From: Cupriavidus consociatus
GTDB taxonomy: Bacteria; Pseudomonadota; Gammaproteobacteria; Burkholderiales; Burkholderiaceae
Assembly (NCBI RefSeq): GCF_017814975.1
Contig: NZ_JAGIQA010000001.1
Coordinates: 372,001 to 436,000 of the forward strand
Direction: 5' to 3'
DNA length: 64,000 nt
The notes under the pieces were generated by a model. That model was not told the origin of the DNA. It ran no database searches and was given only the letters and a program-made list of their open reading frames with translations. This document shows, piece after piece, positions 1 through 8,692 of the stretch. The first letter of the stretch is position 1; each line of letters starts with the position of its first letter. The translations under genes were made by a program, and so were the position numbers.

Positions 1-76
1 CATGGCCGATAACGGCACTCGTGATGGCGAGCGTCACCAGACGGACGCTGCGCGCCGCGCGATTCGAAATGCTCAA
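1..76 (-). CDS. possible secreted protein, 5' end only
   Basis: This reading frame runs off the left edge of the window. It begins at a TTG (positions 76-74) preceded by AGGAG at a spacing of 6. The 25 visible codons encode an Arg-containing start followed by a hydrophobic stretch (VRLVTLAITSAVIG), which is the shape of a Sec signal peptide. The family cannot be told from so few residues. The start and the reality of the gene are inferred only from the ribosome binding site and the signal-like sequence. Confidence 0.35.
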   Translation of the reverse strand, partial: MSISNRAARSVRLVTLAITSAVIGH

Positions 77-320
77 CTACGTCTCCTGCTATGGCAATTT
101 TTCTTCCCGCCCTGCGGCAGGTTCCAGCGGTGAAACCGCCGATTGATTATGCCGGAGCAGGCGAGGCAGGTACCTGCCATGAGGCTGCGGCGGAACGCTT
201 TCCGTGAAGTCAGTGTGCGATAAGCGGTCGGGGCACGGTGCCAAACTGCGGCCTCTCACGGTAGTCGCCAACGACCGGCACCTGCACGCGCCACCATTAC
301 GCCCGACGCAGGCCAGCCCA
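77..320. other. no supported gene
   Basis: I see no convincing coding frame here. The open frames are short, rich in Arg and Cys, and lack ribosome binding sites. The stretch probably holds the promoter of the leftward frame that starts at 76. Confidence 0.4.
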
Positions 321-515
321 TCACCCCTCCCGCGTGCGGCCGCATTTGTGGCGTCTCGCATTGTCATTGGCCCTTATCACGGCCAGCACTGTCCTGGTCT
401 TGACGATGGCCAGGCGCGCCTCGCGTACCTGCCGCATGGCGTCTTCGAAAATCCTTTCGCTCCTGACGGCGAGCGGATATGCGTCATCTGACGGGGTGAC
501 ATGTCTCTTTGCCAT
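321..515 (-). CDS. small hypothetical protein (64 aa)
   Basis: This is a short open frame starting with ATG and with an AGGGA sequence about 9 bases upstream. The product is hydrophilic and slightly basic, with a charged central helix-like segment (RSERIFEDAMRQVREARL). It has no signal peptide or membrane segment and I do not recognise a family. It lies 37 bp downstream of the DUF2188-like gene on the same strand, so the two could be co-transcribed. It may also be a chance frame. Confidence 0.3.
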   Translation of the reverse strand: MAKRHVTPSDDAYPLAVRSERIFEDAMRQVREARLAIVKTRTVLAVIRANDNARRHKCGRTREG

Positions 516-552
516 GACGTCGATCCCTGATGGCAGCGGGACATATTCGGCG

Positions 553-777
553 CTAGTTTCGTTCAGGCGTAAGGTCGTTGTTCCCGAAATCCGGCTCGCT
601 ACGCTCGCGCGAGCGGCCGAGAATCAGCAATATTGCCTCGTTTTCCAGGGCCTTGTGAACGCCAGCGGCGATGGCTTCGGCACGGGAGCCGTAGGTCGTC
701 TCGGGGCCCGTCTCATCGCCCTCCACAGCCCACTGCCCCCCATCCACCGGCACTACGTGAATCGTCGTAACAGTCAT
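553..777 (-). CDS. DUF2188-like small protein
   Basis: The product has 74 residues. The N-terminal half (TTIHVVPVDGGQWAVEGDE, then ETTYGSRAEAIAAG) matches the pattern of DUF2188 proteins: a V-x-P strand, a Gly-Trp turn, then a Thr/Ser-x-x-EA helix. The helix LENEAILLILGRSR follows and the C-terminus is polar. GAGG lies 7 bases before the ATG, which supports the start. The function of the family is unknown. No close partner gene is visible apart from the small frame downstream. Confidence 0.65.
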   Translation of the reverse strand: MTVTTIHVVPVDGGQWAVEGDETGPETTYGSRAEAIAAGVHKALENEAILLILGRSRERSEPDFGNNDLTPERN

Positions 778-1010
778 TTCGTTACCTCATTCCCAAGATT
801 CCATGACTTAGGTGTAGAGGCCTTTCGTGGCTGCGACTGTCGGGCGATTTCTTACTTTCGTGGATCACGATGGCGAAAGTAGGGGCGCGAGCACACACCA
901 GATCCCGGGACGGCGTAGAAGCGCAGGCAGTTCCACCGGGCGTGCATGCCTGGGACGCCGGCTGAGGCCGCTGTGGCTGACTTCGTGAAGCCCGCGCGCC
1001 GTGACGCGCG

Positions 1011-1055
1011 GTTTTCCCGGTTTTCCCGGCTTTCTTGGCGTTCTCGGCGTTCTCG
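1011..1055. repeat. 9-bp tandem repeat, five degenerate copies
   Basis: Five consecutive 9-mers are visible: GTTTTCCCG twice, GCTTTCTTG once and GCGTTCTCG twice. The array sits in the gap between the DUF2188-like gene and the 81-residue gene. Because the unit is a multiple of three, it creates long open frames on both strands, which I consider artefacts. The stretch from 778 to 1059 holds nothing else that I can support. Confidence 0.6.
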
Positions 1056-1059
1056 TTCT

Positions 1060-1305
1060 TCAGGCCCGGTACTTTTCCCACAGTTCCCGGAGAACCGATT
1101 CCGGCAACGGCGCCGGGGCGAAGCCGGCGACGTTGCCGAAAACGCCAAGGACGCGGCGCCTGAAGGCATCCAGGTCCGTCGTCGGTTCAGGCGATGCACT
1201 GGCGATATCGATGATCGTATGCAGTTGCCCGGCGGAGAGGCCGGCGATTGCGGACCACAGGTCGTCGGGGCTGGCGCTGGGACACGGCAGGAATCGGGCA
1301 AGCAT
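1060..1305 (-). CDS. small hypothetical protein downstream of the sulfite reductase-like gene
   Basis: The product has 81 residues and no recognised family. It appears helical (DDLWSAIAGLSAGQLHTIIDIAS, then LDAFRRRVLGVFGNVAGF) and ends with ESVLRELWEKYRA. There is no signal peptide. GAGG lies 7 bases before the ATG, and the gene begins 29 bp after the stop of the siroheme reductase-like gene. It is therefore probably the last gene of the cyo transcript. A role as an accessory or assembly factor is only a guess from position. Confidence 0.55.
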   Translation of the reverse strand: MLARFLPCPSASPDDLWSAIAGLSAGQLHTIIDIASASPEPTTDLDAFRRRVLGVFGNVAGFAPAPLPESVLRELWEKYRA

Positions 1306-1334
1306 CGGTTATCCTCAACGTGGATCCATGATGG

Positions 1335-3047
1335 CTAACGCACCGCCGCGCCGCGCTTGTTGCCGTCCGGGTAGACGGCCGCCTGGAACGGCGCGAGGCC
1401 GATCCGCGCGACCACGTCGACGAAGCGCTCGGCATCGCTGTCGCGGTGCGCGAGGTAGGTGCCGATCAGCCGCTCGACCACGTCCGGCACCTGTTCCTGC
1501 GCGAACGACGGGCCGATGATGCGGCCGATCGCGGCGCCGCCGCCCGCGTGGCCGTCCCGGCTGTCGGCGCCGTTCTGCCGCCCGCCGATGGTGACCTGGT
1601 ACCAGGCCTCCCCGGCCTTGTCGACGCCAAGGATGCCGATATGGCCGACATGGTGGTGCCCGCACGAATTGATGCAGCCCGAGATGTTCAGGTCGAGCTC
1701 GCCGATGTCGTGCACATGGTCGAGATCCTCGAAACGTTCCTGGATCGCCTGCGCCAGCGGAATCGACACCGCATTGGCGAGCGAGCAGAAGTCGCCGCCC
1801 GGGCAGGCGATGATGTTGGTGATCCTGCCGACGTTGGGCGTGGCGAGGCCGGCGGCATCCAGCGCGCGCCACAGCGCGGGCAGGCCGCTGCGCCGCACAT
1901 CGGCCAGGATCAGGTTCTGCTCGTGCGAGACACGCAGTTCGCCAAAGCCGTGGCGCTCGGCGAGGTCGGCCATCAGGTCCATCTGCCCGGCAGTGATATC
2001 GCCGGGTGCGCGGCCGGTTGCCTTGAGCGATGCGGTCACTGCCGCATAGCCCGGAACGCGGTGCGGATGGACGTTGCTGTGCAGCCAGAGCCGGAATGCG
2101 CGGTCGGTTCGGGCGAGTCCGGCGCTCTCGTCGGCATCGTGTACTGCGGTGAGATCGTATGGCGGCACCGTGAAGCGCGCGGCCACCGCCGCAACGAAGT
2201 CTTCGGTGACGGTATCCGGGCCTCCCCGGATGCGCTGCCACTGCTGCGCAACCTGTTCGCGGAAAACCTCGGGCGTGAGGTCCTTCACCAGGATCTTGAT
2301 GCGCGCCTTGTATTTGTTGTCGCGCCTGCCATGCAGGTTGTAGACGCGCAGCGTGGCCTGCAGGTAGGTCAGCAGGTCCTGCCAGGCCACGAAGGGATTG
2401 ATCAGCTTGCCCACCATGGGCGTGCGCCCCATGCCGCCGCCGACCCACACGCGGAAGCCGACCTGGCCGTCCTGCTCCACCGCCTGCAGCCCGATGTCGT
2501 GGACGCCGACCGCGGCCCGGTCGGTGGTGGCGCCGCTGATCGCGATCTTGAACTTGCGCGGCAAGTAGGCGAACTCAGGGTGCAGCATCGACCATTGCCG
2601 CACGATCTCGCACCACACCAGCGGGTTCACCAGCTCGTCGGGCGCGATGCCGGCGAAGTGGTCGGTGGTGGTGTTGCGGATGCAGTTGCCGCTGGTCTGG
2701 ATCGCGTGCATCTGCACGGTGGCGAGTTCCGCGAGGATGGCGGGCGCGTCTTCCAGGCGCGGCCAGTTGAACTGCAGGTTCTGCCGCGTGCTGAAGTGCC
2801 CGTAGCCGCGGTCCCAGCGGCGCGCAATCTCCGCCAGCTTGCGCAGCTGCCGTGAAGCCAGCATGCCGTAGGGAATGGCCACGCGCAGCATGGGGGCATG
2901 GCGCTGGATGTACAGGCCGTTCTGCAGCCGCAGCACGCGGAATTCTTCCTCGTCGAGCTCGCCGTCCAGGAAGCGGCGGGTCTGGTCGGTGAACTGCACG
3001 ACCCGTTCGTCGACCAGCCTCTGGTCGATCTCGTCATAGACATACAT
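1335..3047 (-). CDS. siroheme/4Fe-4S nitrite or sulfite reductase (CysI/NirA family)
   Basis: The 570 residues have the two-repeat layout of assimilatory sulfite/nitrite reductases. Arg-rich substrate-side motifs occur near residues 85-130 (GHFSTRQNLQFNW, NCIRNTT). The cluster cysteines are C415-x5-C421 (CPGGDFC) and C458-x3-C462 (GCINSCGHHH), so the siroheme-[4Fe-4S] site looks intact. The expected reaction is six-electron reduction of sulfite to sulfide or nitrite to ammonia in the cytoplasm; the sequence does not decide which. No flavoprotein (cysJ) or PAPS reductase is adjacent. The ATG is preceded by GGAGA, and the gene begins 28 bp after cyoD on the same strand, so it is probably expressed with the quinol oxidase, an unusual partnership. 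Confidence 0.88.
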   Translation of the reverse strand: MYVYDEIDQRLVDERVVQFTDQTRRFLDGELDEEEFRVLRLQNGLYIQRHAPMLRVAIPYGMLASRQLRKLAEIARRWDRGYGHFSTRQNLQFNWPRLEDAPAILAELATVQMHAIQTSGNCIRNTTTDHFAGIAPDELVNPLVWCEIVRQWSMLHPEFAYLPRKFKIAISGATTDRAAVGVHDIGLQAVEQDGQVGFRVWVGGGMGRTPMVGKLINPFVAWQDLLTYLQATLRVYNLHGRRDNKYKARIKILVKDLTPEVFREQVAQQWQRIRGGPDTVTEDFVAAVAARFTVPPYDLTAVHDADESAGLARTDRAFRLWLHSNVHPHRVPGYAAVTASLKATGRAPGDITAGQMDLMADLAERHGFGELRVSHEQNLILADVRRSGLPALWRALDAAGLATPNVGRITNIIACPGGDFCSLANAVSIPLAQAIQERFEDLDHVHDIGELDLNISGCINSCGHHHVGHIGILGVDKAGEAWYQVTIGGRQNGADSRDGHAGGGAAIGRIIGPSFAQEQVPDVVERLIGTYLAHRDSDAERFVDVVARIGLAPFQAAVYPDGNKRGAAVR

Positions 3048-3075
3048 GGTGAAGGTCTCCTTGCGCCCCGGGGCG

Positions 3076-3453
3076 CTAGTCTTTTGCCCGTGCCCGTTCG
3101 ATGGACATGTCGGTCGGCATCATGTTGAGGTCGGCGTTGTGCATCACCCACAGCGAGCCGGCAACGACGATGACGATCAGGAAGCCGGTACAGGCGAAGA
3201 TGGCGGTGTTGCCGCGCTGGCCGGGACCGGTGCCCAGGTGCAGGAAATACACCAGCTGCACCAGCAACTGCGCGACGCACAGGCCCACCACCAGCGTGAT
3301 CGCGGCATGGCTCTGCAGCGCCCCCGTCATGACCGTGGCAAACGACGCCACGGTGAGCGCGACCGACAGCAGCAGGCCGGTGGTGTAGCTGCGCACGCTG
3401 CCGTGGCTGGCGTGCTCGCCCGGATGGACGGAATGCAGATGGGACGGCTTCAT
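3076..3453 (-). CDS. cyoD: cytochrome bo3 ubiquinol oxidase subunit IV
   Basis: This 125-residue protein has three predicted membrane helices, around residues 27-45, 52-72 and 88-105. It carries the family signature QLLVQLVYFLHL, typical of COX4/CyoD. CyoD assists assembly and copper insertion in the bo3 oxidase of the inner membrane. The ATG overlaps the stop of cyoC by four bases, indicating translational coupling. The C-terminus is longer and more charged than in E. coli CyoD. A gene for heme O synthase (cyoE) does not follow; a siroheme reductase gene takes that place. Confidence 0.93.
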   Translation of the reverse strand: MKPSHLHSVHPGEHASHGSVRSYTTGLLLSVALTVASFATVMTGALQSHAAITLVVGLCVAQLLVQLVYFLHLGTGPGQRGNTAIFACTGFLIVIVVAGSLWVMHNADLNMMPTDMSIERARAKD

Positions 3454-4106
3454 GCGAACTCCCGCAGGTAGATGAAGGTGAAGACGCAGATCCAGACCAG
3501 GTCCAGGAAGTGCCAGAACAGGCTCAGGCACGCCAGCCGGCGGCGCACGATGTCGTCGAGGCCGAAACGCCGGATCTGGTGGATCATCACCGCCAGCCAG
3601 AACAGGCCCGCGGTGACGTGCAGGCCGTGCGTGCCGACCAGCATGAAGAAGGCCGACAGGTAGGCGCTCACGCCGGGGCCGGCGCCCTGGTGCAGCAGGT
3701 GGGCGAACTCGTAGACCTCCATGGCGACGAACAGCGCGCCCAGCACGAAGGTGGCCGCGAGCCAGCGGATCATGCGCGGCGCGGCATTCGCGTCCTGCCG
3801 CAGCATGGCCAGGCCGAAGGTGTAGCTGCTCAGCAGCAGCACCATGGTTTCGGCGAACACGAACGGCAGCTCGAACAGTTGCCGCCCGCCCGGTCCGCCC
3901 GCCGTATTGCCGGACAGCACGCCAAAGGTGGCGAACAGCACCGCGAAGATCAGGCAGTCGCTCATCAGGTAGAGCCAGAAGCCCAGCGTGGTATGGGCGG
4001 CGGCATCGTGATGGCCGTGGTCGGCAGCGTGCGCGGTGTCGTGTGCGGTCGCGTGTGTGGCGTCCGCGCCCGGATGGTGCAGGGTAGGGGATAGCGTCGG
4101 ATTCAT
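3450..4106 (-). CDS. cyoC: cytochrome bo3 ubiquinol oxidase subunit III
   Basis: The 218 residues have five membrane helices and the COX3/CyoC signatures GFWLYLMSDCLIFAVLFATF near residue 42 and HGLHVTAGLFWL near residue 160. A His-rich N-terminal tail (ATAHDTAHAADHGHHDAAAH) precedes the first helix. The protein is an integral subunit of the quinol oxidase in the inner membrane. It starts 3 bp after cyoB and overlaps cyoD. Confidence 0.95.
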   Translation of the reverse strand: MNPTLSPTLHHPGADATHATAHDTAHAADHGHHDAAAHTTLGFWLYLMSDCLIFAVLFATFGVLSGNTAGGPGGRQLFELPFVFAETMVLLLSSYTFGLAMLRQDANAAPRMIRWLAATFVLGALFVAMEVYEFAHLLHQGAGPGVSAYLSAFFMLVGTHGLHVTAGLFWLAVMIHQIRRFGLDDIVRRRLACLSLFWHFLDLVWICVFTFIYLREFA

Positions 4107-4109
4107 GGC

Positions 4110-6086
4110 TCAGGCAGCTTGCTGCAGTTGGGCGTAGCGGGCGCGCTCGATGCGCTCGACTTCGGCGGCCGGGACGTAGTAGTCCACGTTGCGGTCGTAG
4201 CTGCGCAGCACGAAGGTCGCGATCGCGCCGACCAGCCCGGCGATGGCAACCAGCCACATGTGCCAGACCAGCGCGAAGCAGAACACCAGCCCGAACACGG
4301 ACACGAGGAAGCCGGCCGCGGTGGGGCGTGGCATGTGGATGTCCTCGTAGCGGGCCGGCTGGCGCCATGCGCGTCCGGCTTCCTTGTCGTCCCAGTGCTG
4401 TTCCAGCGAAGTGATGTGCGGCACCTTCGCGAAGTTGTAGAACGGCGCCGGCGATGCCGTCGACCATTCCAGGCTGCGGCCGTCCCACGGATCGCCGGTC
4501 AGGTCCTGGTTCTGCTTGCGGTCGCGGATGCTGACGGCCAGTTGCACGATCATGGCCAGGACGCCGGCGCCGATGACGAAGGCGCCGATCATCGCTACCA
4601 CCAGGTAGGGATGCCAGTCCACATTGGCGTAGTGGTTCATCCGGCGGGTCATGCCCTTGAAGCCCAGCACGTAGAGCGGCATGAAGGCCAGGAAGAAGCC
4701 GGCCAGCCAGCACCAGAACGAGACCTTGCCCCAGAACTCGTTCAGCTTGAAGCCGAACACCTTGGGGAACCAGAAGCTGATCGCGGCCAGGCAGCCGAAC
4801 AGCACGCCGCCGATGATCACGTTATGGAAGTGGGCCACCAGGAACAGGCTGTTGTGCAGCACGAAGTCGGCGCCCGGCACTGCCAGCAGCACGCCGGTCA
4901 TGCCGCCGACCGCGAACGTCACCATGAAGCCGATGGTCCACATGGTCGAGGTATGGAAGCGGATCCTGCCCCGGTACATGGTGAACAGCCAGTTGAACAG
5001 CTTCACGCCGGTGGGGATCGAGATGATCGACGTCATGATGCCGAAGAAGGCATTGACGTTGGCGCCCGAGCCCATGGTGAAGAAGTGGTGCAGCCAGACG
5101 AAGAACGACAGCACGCCGATCGACGAGGTGGCATAGACCATCGACTTGTAGCCGAACAGCGGCTTGCGCGAGAACGTGGCGATGATTTCGGAGAACGCGC
5201 CGAACGCGGGCAGGATCAGCACATAGACCTCGGGGTGCCCCCAGATCCAGATCAGGTTCACGTACATCATGGCGTTCCCGCCCAGCTCGTTGGTGAAGAA
5301 ATGCATGCCGAGGTAGCGGTCGGCGGTGAGCAGGGCCAGCGTGGCGGTCAGCACCGGGAAGATGGCGACGATCAGGATGTTGGTGATCAGCGCGGTCCAG
5401 GTGAACACCGGCATCTTCATCAGGGTCAGGCCCGGCGCGCGCATGCGCAGGATGGTGACGATGAAGTTGATGCCGGTCAGCGTGGTGCCGAGCCCGGATA
5501 TCTGCAATGACCAGATGTAGTAGTCCACGCCGACGGTCGGGCTGTAGCCGAGTTCGGACAACGGCGGGTAGGCCACCCAGCCGGTCGCGGCGAAGTCGCC
5601 GACAAACATCGACAGCATCACCAGCACCGCGCCCATGGCCGACAGCCAGAAACTGAGCGAGTTGACGAACGGGAAGGCCACGTCGCGCGCGCCGATCTGC
5701 AGCGGCACGATCACGTTCATCAGGCCCACCACCAGCGGCGTGGCCACGTAGAAGATCATGATCACGCCGTGCGCGGTGAAGATCTGGTCATAGTGGTGCG
5801 GCGGCAGGTAGCCGGCGGCGTCGCCGTAGGCGACGGCCTGCTGCGTGCGCATCAGGATCGCGTCGGCGAAGCCGCGCAGCAGCATGACCAGCGCCAGGAT
5901 GATGTACATCACGCCGACTTTCTTGTGGTCGACCGAGCAGATCCATTCGGTCCACAGGTATTTCCACTTGCCGAATTTCGTGATCGCGCCGAGCAGCGCG
6001 GCGCCCAGCACCAGCACCACGGCGAGCGTCACCATGATGATCGGCTCGTGGTAGGGGATCGCCTCGAGGTTGAGTTTTCCTAGCAT
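4110..6086 (-). CDS. cyoB: cytochrome bo3 ubiquinol oxidase subunit I
   Basis: This 658-residue heme-copper oxidase subunit I has about 15 membrane helices and reduces O2 to water while pumping protons. The CuB/active-site motif WGHPEVYVL, the HHFFTMG histidine pair and the heme-ligand region HFHNVIIGG are all visible, so the binuclear centre and the cross-linked Tyr context look intact. Length and N-terminus ([23 protein letters not shown]) match CyoB and not a cytochrome c oxidase. It is separated from cyoA by a single base. Confidence 0.97.
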   Translation of the reverse strand: MLGKLNLEAIPYHEPIIMVTLAVVLVLGAALLGAITKFGKWKYLWTEWICSVDHKKVGVMYIILALVMLLRGFADAILMRTQQAVAYGDAAGYLPPHHYDQIFTAHGVIMIFYVATPLVVGLMNVIVPLQIGARDVAFPFVNSLSFWLSAMGAVLVMLSMFVGDFAATGWVAYPPLSELGYSPTVGVDYYIWSLQISGLGTTLTGINFIVTILRMRAPGLTLMKMPVFTWTALITNILIVAIFPVLTATLALLTADRYLGMHFFTNELGGNAMMYVNLIWIWGHPEVYVLILPAFGAFSEIIATFSRKPLFGYKSMVYATSSIGVLSFFVWLHHFFTMGSGANVNAFFGIMTSIISIPTGVKLFNWLFTMYRGRIRFHTSTMWTIGFMVTFAVGGMTGVLLAVPGADFVLHNSLFLVAHFHNVIIGGVLFGCLAAISFWFPKVFGFKLNEFWGKVSFWCWLAGFFLAFMPLYVLGFKGMTRRMNHYANVDWHPYLVVAMIGAFVIGAGVLAMIVQLAVSIRDRKQNQDLTGDPWDGRSLEWSTASPAPFYNFAKVPHITSLEQHWDDKEAGRAWRQPARYEDIHMPRPTAAGFLVSVFGLVFCFALVWHMWLVAIAGLVGAIATFVLRSYDRNVDYYVPAAEVERIERARYAQLQQAA

Positions 6087-6087
6087 G

Positions 6088-7098
6088 TCATTGCTCCATG
6101 CGGCCGGGGAGCGCCGACGGGACGCGTTGGAAGGCCTGCAGTGATTCGGGGGTGTTCGCGCGGCAGATCGCGCCGTTGGCCTGCATGGTCTTGTCGACGA
6201 CCTGGTCGAACAGCTTTGGCGCTACCGATGCATAGAGCGCGACGGGATCCTTGGTGCTGGGCTGCTCCAGCGCGCGGTAGGTGTTCGCGTCAAGCGCCCG
6301 GGCCGAGGCCCGGGCCTTGCCGATCCACGCGTCGAAGTCCTCGCGCGAGGTCGCCAGGGTCTTGAAATGCATGTCCGAGAAGCCCGCGCCGCTGTAGGCC
6401 GCGGACTGGCCGAGATAGACGCCCGGCGTGTCGGCGATCAGGTGCAGGCGGGTCTGCATGCCTGCCATGGTGTAGACCATGCTGCCAAGCTGCGGAATGA
6501 AGAAGGCATTCATCATCGATTCCGCGGTCAGCCGGAAGTTGACCGGCGTGCCGACCGGGATGGCGAGCTGGTTGACCGAGGCGACGCCATATTCGGGGTA
6601 GATGAACAGCCATTTCCAGTTCAGCGCGATGACATCGACCTGCAGCGGCTTGACCTCGGACTCGAGCGGCCGATAGGGGTCGAGCTTGTGCGTCGAATCC
6701 CAGATCAGCACGGCCAGGCAGGCCACGATGACGCACGGGATGCCCCACACGACGATCTCGATCCCGGTCGAGTGCGACCACCTGGGCGCGTAGGTCGCGC
6801 GCGTGTTGCTTTCGCGGTAGCGCCAGGCAAACCACAGCGTCAGGAAGATCACCGGGATGACGACCATCAGCATGACGAACAGCGCGATCAGGATCAGCGA
6901 TTTTTCCTGCTCGCCGACGCTGCCCTTGGGATTGAGCAGTTCGAGGTTGCAGCCGCTGAGCAGGGCGCTAAGGCCGGCGGCCAGCAGCAGCGCGCCGATG
7001 CGAGGCGGCCGGGCGGGCGATGGACTGAGCCTGGGGGAAGGGTGGGGCAGCGGGCCTTGTCGATCTTTGTTTGCCGGCCCGGCGGTAGGTTTGAGCAT
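6088..7098 (-). CDS. cyoA: cytochrome bo3 ubiquinol oxidase subunit II (lipoprotein)
   Basis: The product has 336 residues. After a polar N-terminus comes a lipoprotein signal ([17 protein letters not shown]) with Cys as the lipidation site, then two membrane helices and a periplasmic cupredoxin domain. The CuA cysteines of cytochrome c oxidases are absent from the region [19 protein letters not shown], as expected for a quinol oxidase. I prefer the ATG at 7098, which has AAGG upstream, over the GTG three codons earlier. The gene is first in the cyo operon and faces a MocR regulator across about 100 bp. Confidence 0.95.
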   Translation of the reverse strand: MLKPTAGPANKDRQGPLPHPSPRLSPSPARPPRIGALLLAAGLSALLSGCNLELLNPKGSVGEQEKSLILIALFVMLMVVIPVIFLTLWFAWRYRESNTRATYAPRWSHSTGIEIVVWGIPCVIVACLAVLIWDSTHKLDPYRPLESEVKPLQVDVIALNWKWLFIYPEYGVASVNQLAIPVGTPVNFRLTAESMMNAFFIPQLGSMVYTMAGMQTRLHLIADTPGVYLGQSAAYSGAGFSDMHFKTLATSREDFDAWIGKARASARALDANTYRALEQPSTKDPVALYASVAPKLFDQVVDKTMQANGAICRANTPESLQAFQRVPSALPGRMEQ

Positions 7099-7182
7099 GT
7101 CGGACACCTTGGTTACGGATTACCGAAGGCATCCGGCCACGCGCTCCGCTTCAAGTGCTGCGTCAGCCGCGCGGAAGCGTGG

Positions 7183-7273
7183 CTTGTATGGATTCCCTCG
7201 ACAATGTCTGGCATGCTAGTCGAAGACAAAGGCCATACATCGAGGAAAAATTTGGCGACAGAGTCCATACAAG
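7183..7273. promoter_or_regulatory. cyo/MocR divergent region with repeated TGTATGG elements
   Basis: A perfect 10-nt inverted pair is visible: CTTGTATGGA at 7183-7192 and TCCATACAAG at 7264-7273. A third CCATACA lies between them, at 7233. All three lie around the start of the MocR gene, which transcribes away from cyoA. MocR regulators commonly bind short repeats of this kind, so this is a good operator candidate. The distal copy would lie inside the regulator's coding sequence. Confidence 0.5.
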
Positions 7274-8661
7274 ATGGCCGCAGCGCTGATCGGATCGCCA
7301 GCCCATGGGATCTGCGGATCACGGCATCCGGCGGGGCCCGGTATCTGCAGATCGTCGATTTCATCGAGCAGGCAATCGGCGAAGGCCGGCTGGTGGCTGG
7401 CGACCGCGTGCCACCGCAGCGCAACCTCGCGAAATCCCTCGGCGTTGACCTGACCACGGTGACGCGCGCCTATAACGAGGCGCGGCGGCGCCAGCTGATC
7501 GAAGCCAGGGGCGCGCTTGGCACCTTCATCGCCGCGCCGCGCGCGGAACTCGCGCGGGTTGTCGACATGAGCATGAACGTGCCGCCGCCGCCGGCGGGCG
7601 TGGACTTCCAGGACCTGTTGCGGCGTGGCCTGAACCAGGTCCTGCTGCGCAGCGACCCGCACCTGCTGATGACCTACCAGCTTGGCGGCGGCAGTGCATC
7701 GGACCGGTCGGCCGGCGCGCTCTGGCTGGCGCCGATGTTCGGGCAGGTCGACACCGCGCGGCTGGTGGTGTGCCCCGGCGCGCAGTCCGCGCTGGCCGCC
7801 GTGATCCTGAGCCGTACGCGGCCCGGCGAGGCGATCGTGACCGAGCCGCTGGCCTACCCGGGCATCCGCGCCGCGGCGGCGCAACTGGGCCGGCGCGCGC
7901 TGATCGCGCCGTGCGACGCGGACGGGATGCTGCCTGATGCGCTTGCCGCGGCGCGCGCCAAAGGGGCCACGCTGGCCTACCTCAACCCGACGGCGCAGAA
8001 TCCGACCACGCACACCATGCCGGCCTCGCGCCGGGCAGAGATCGCCAGGACCGCGCAGCAATGCGATATCGCCTTGCTGGAGGATGACCCGTACTGGCTG
8101 CTGACGCCGTCGGCACCGCCGCCGCTCGCCAGCTTTGCGCCCGAGCGCACCTGCTACGTCGCGACGCTGTCCAAGGCGCTCACGCCGGGCTTGCGCACTG
8201 CCTATGTCCTGTTGCCGGAGGGCAGGGGTAGCGGCGACCTGCTGGCAGCGCTGCGCGCCTTTGCGCTGATGGCCGCGCCGATGACCGCGGCGCTGGCCAC
8301 GCAATGGATCCATGACGGCTCGGCCATGCAGCTGCTCGAAGGCATCCGCACTGAAGCGCTGGCGCGGTGCGCACTGGCAAGCCGGTGGCTGAGCGGGATC
8401 GGGCAGCTGCCGCCCAGCGCCATCCACGTATGGCACCGCTTGCCCGCCCAGTGGTCGGCGCAGCAGTTGACCCGCGCCGCGCTGGCGGAAGACCTGCGGG
8501 TCACGCCTTCCGACGCGTTCTGGGACGGGCCCGACGCGCCCAATGCCATCCGCATCTCGCTCGGGGGCGTGGACAGCCACGCGCAGCTGTCGCTGGCGCT
8601 GAGGAAGCTGGCGGCGCTGCTGGAGCGCCGGCCGGCGTCGGAGGTGGGGATGGTGGTGTGA
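7204..8661 (+). CDS. MocR-family (GntR-HTH/aminotransferase-like) transcriptional regulator
   Basis: The gene encodes about 485 residues. An N-terminal GntR winged helix (residues about 45-110, with VPPQRNLAKSLGVDLTTVTRAYNEA) is fused to a fold-type I aminotransferase-like domain. PLP-site features are retained: NPTTHTMP, EDDPYW, and the Schiff-base lysine in TLSKALTPGLRTAY. Such proteins usually sense PLP or amino compounds and do not act as aminotransferases. Possible starts are ATG 7204, ATG 7213 and TTG 7252. The TTG has the best ribosome binding site (GAGG, spacing 6). The gene is divergent from cyoA, so regulation of the oxidase/sulfite-reductase operon is likely but inferred. Confidence 0.88.
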   Translation: MSGMLVEDKGHTSRKNLATESIQDGRSADRIASPWDLRITASGGARYLQIVDFIEQAIGEGRLVAGDRVPPQRNLAKSLGVDLTTVTRAYNEARRRQLIEARGALGTFIAAPRAELARVVDMSMNVPPPPAGVDFQDLLRRGLNQVLLRSDPHLLMTYQLGGGSASDRSAGALWLAPMFGQVDTARLVVCPGAQSALAAVILSRTRPGEAIVTEPLAYPGIRAAAAQLGRRALIAPCDADGMLPDALAAARAKGATLAYLNPTAQNPTTHTMPASRRAEIARTAQQCDIALLEDDPYWLLTPSAPPPLASFAPERTCYVATLSKALTPGLRTAYVLLPEGRGSGDLLAALRAFALMAAPMTAALATQWIHDGSAMQLLEGIRTEALARCALASRWLSGIGQLPPSAIHVWHRLPAQWSAQQLTRAALAEDLRVTPSDAFWDGPDAPNAIRISLGGVDSHAQLSLALRKLAALLERRPASEVGMVV

Positions 8662-8662
8662 A

Positions 8663-8684
8663 CCGCCTGGCGTCGCGCAGGCGG
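8663..8684. terminator. possible hairpin between convergent genes
   Basis: CCGCCTG and CAGGCGG form a 7-bp stem with an 8-nt loop, directly after the MocR stop and before the catD stop. There is no clear T tract, so terminator activity is uncertain. Confidence 0.3.
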
Positions 8685-8692
8685 CGCCGACG

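Noticed and set aside
782-1301. Several overlapping frames on both strands around the 9-bp repeat
   Set aside because: They owe their length to the in-frame repeat and encode low-complexity Lys/Arg or Asn-Ala runs without ribosome binding sites.
4119-5510. Long open frame of 463 codons antisense to cyoB, and similar frames antisense to cyoA, catB, fumC, lplT and gsiA
   Set aside because: High GC content keeps antisense frames open. The products are rich in Arg, His, Asp and Gly without domains, and the sense genes are certain.
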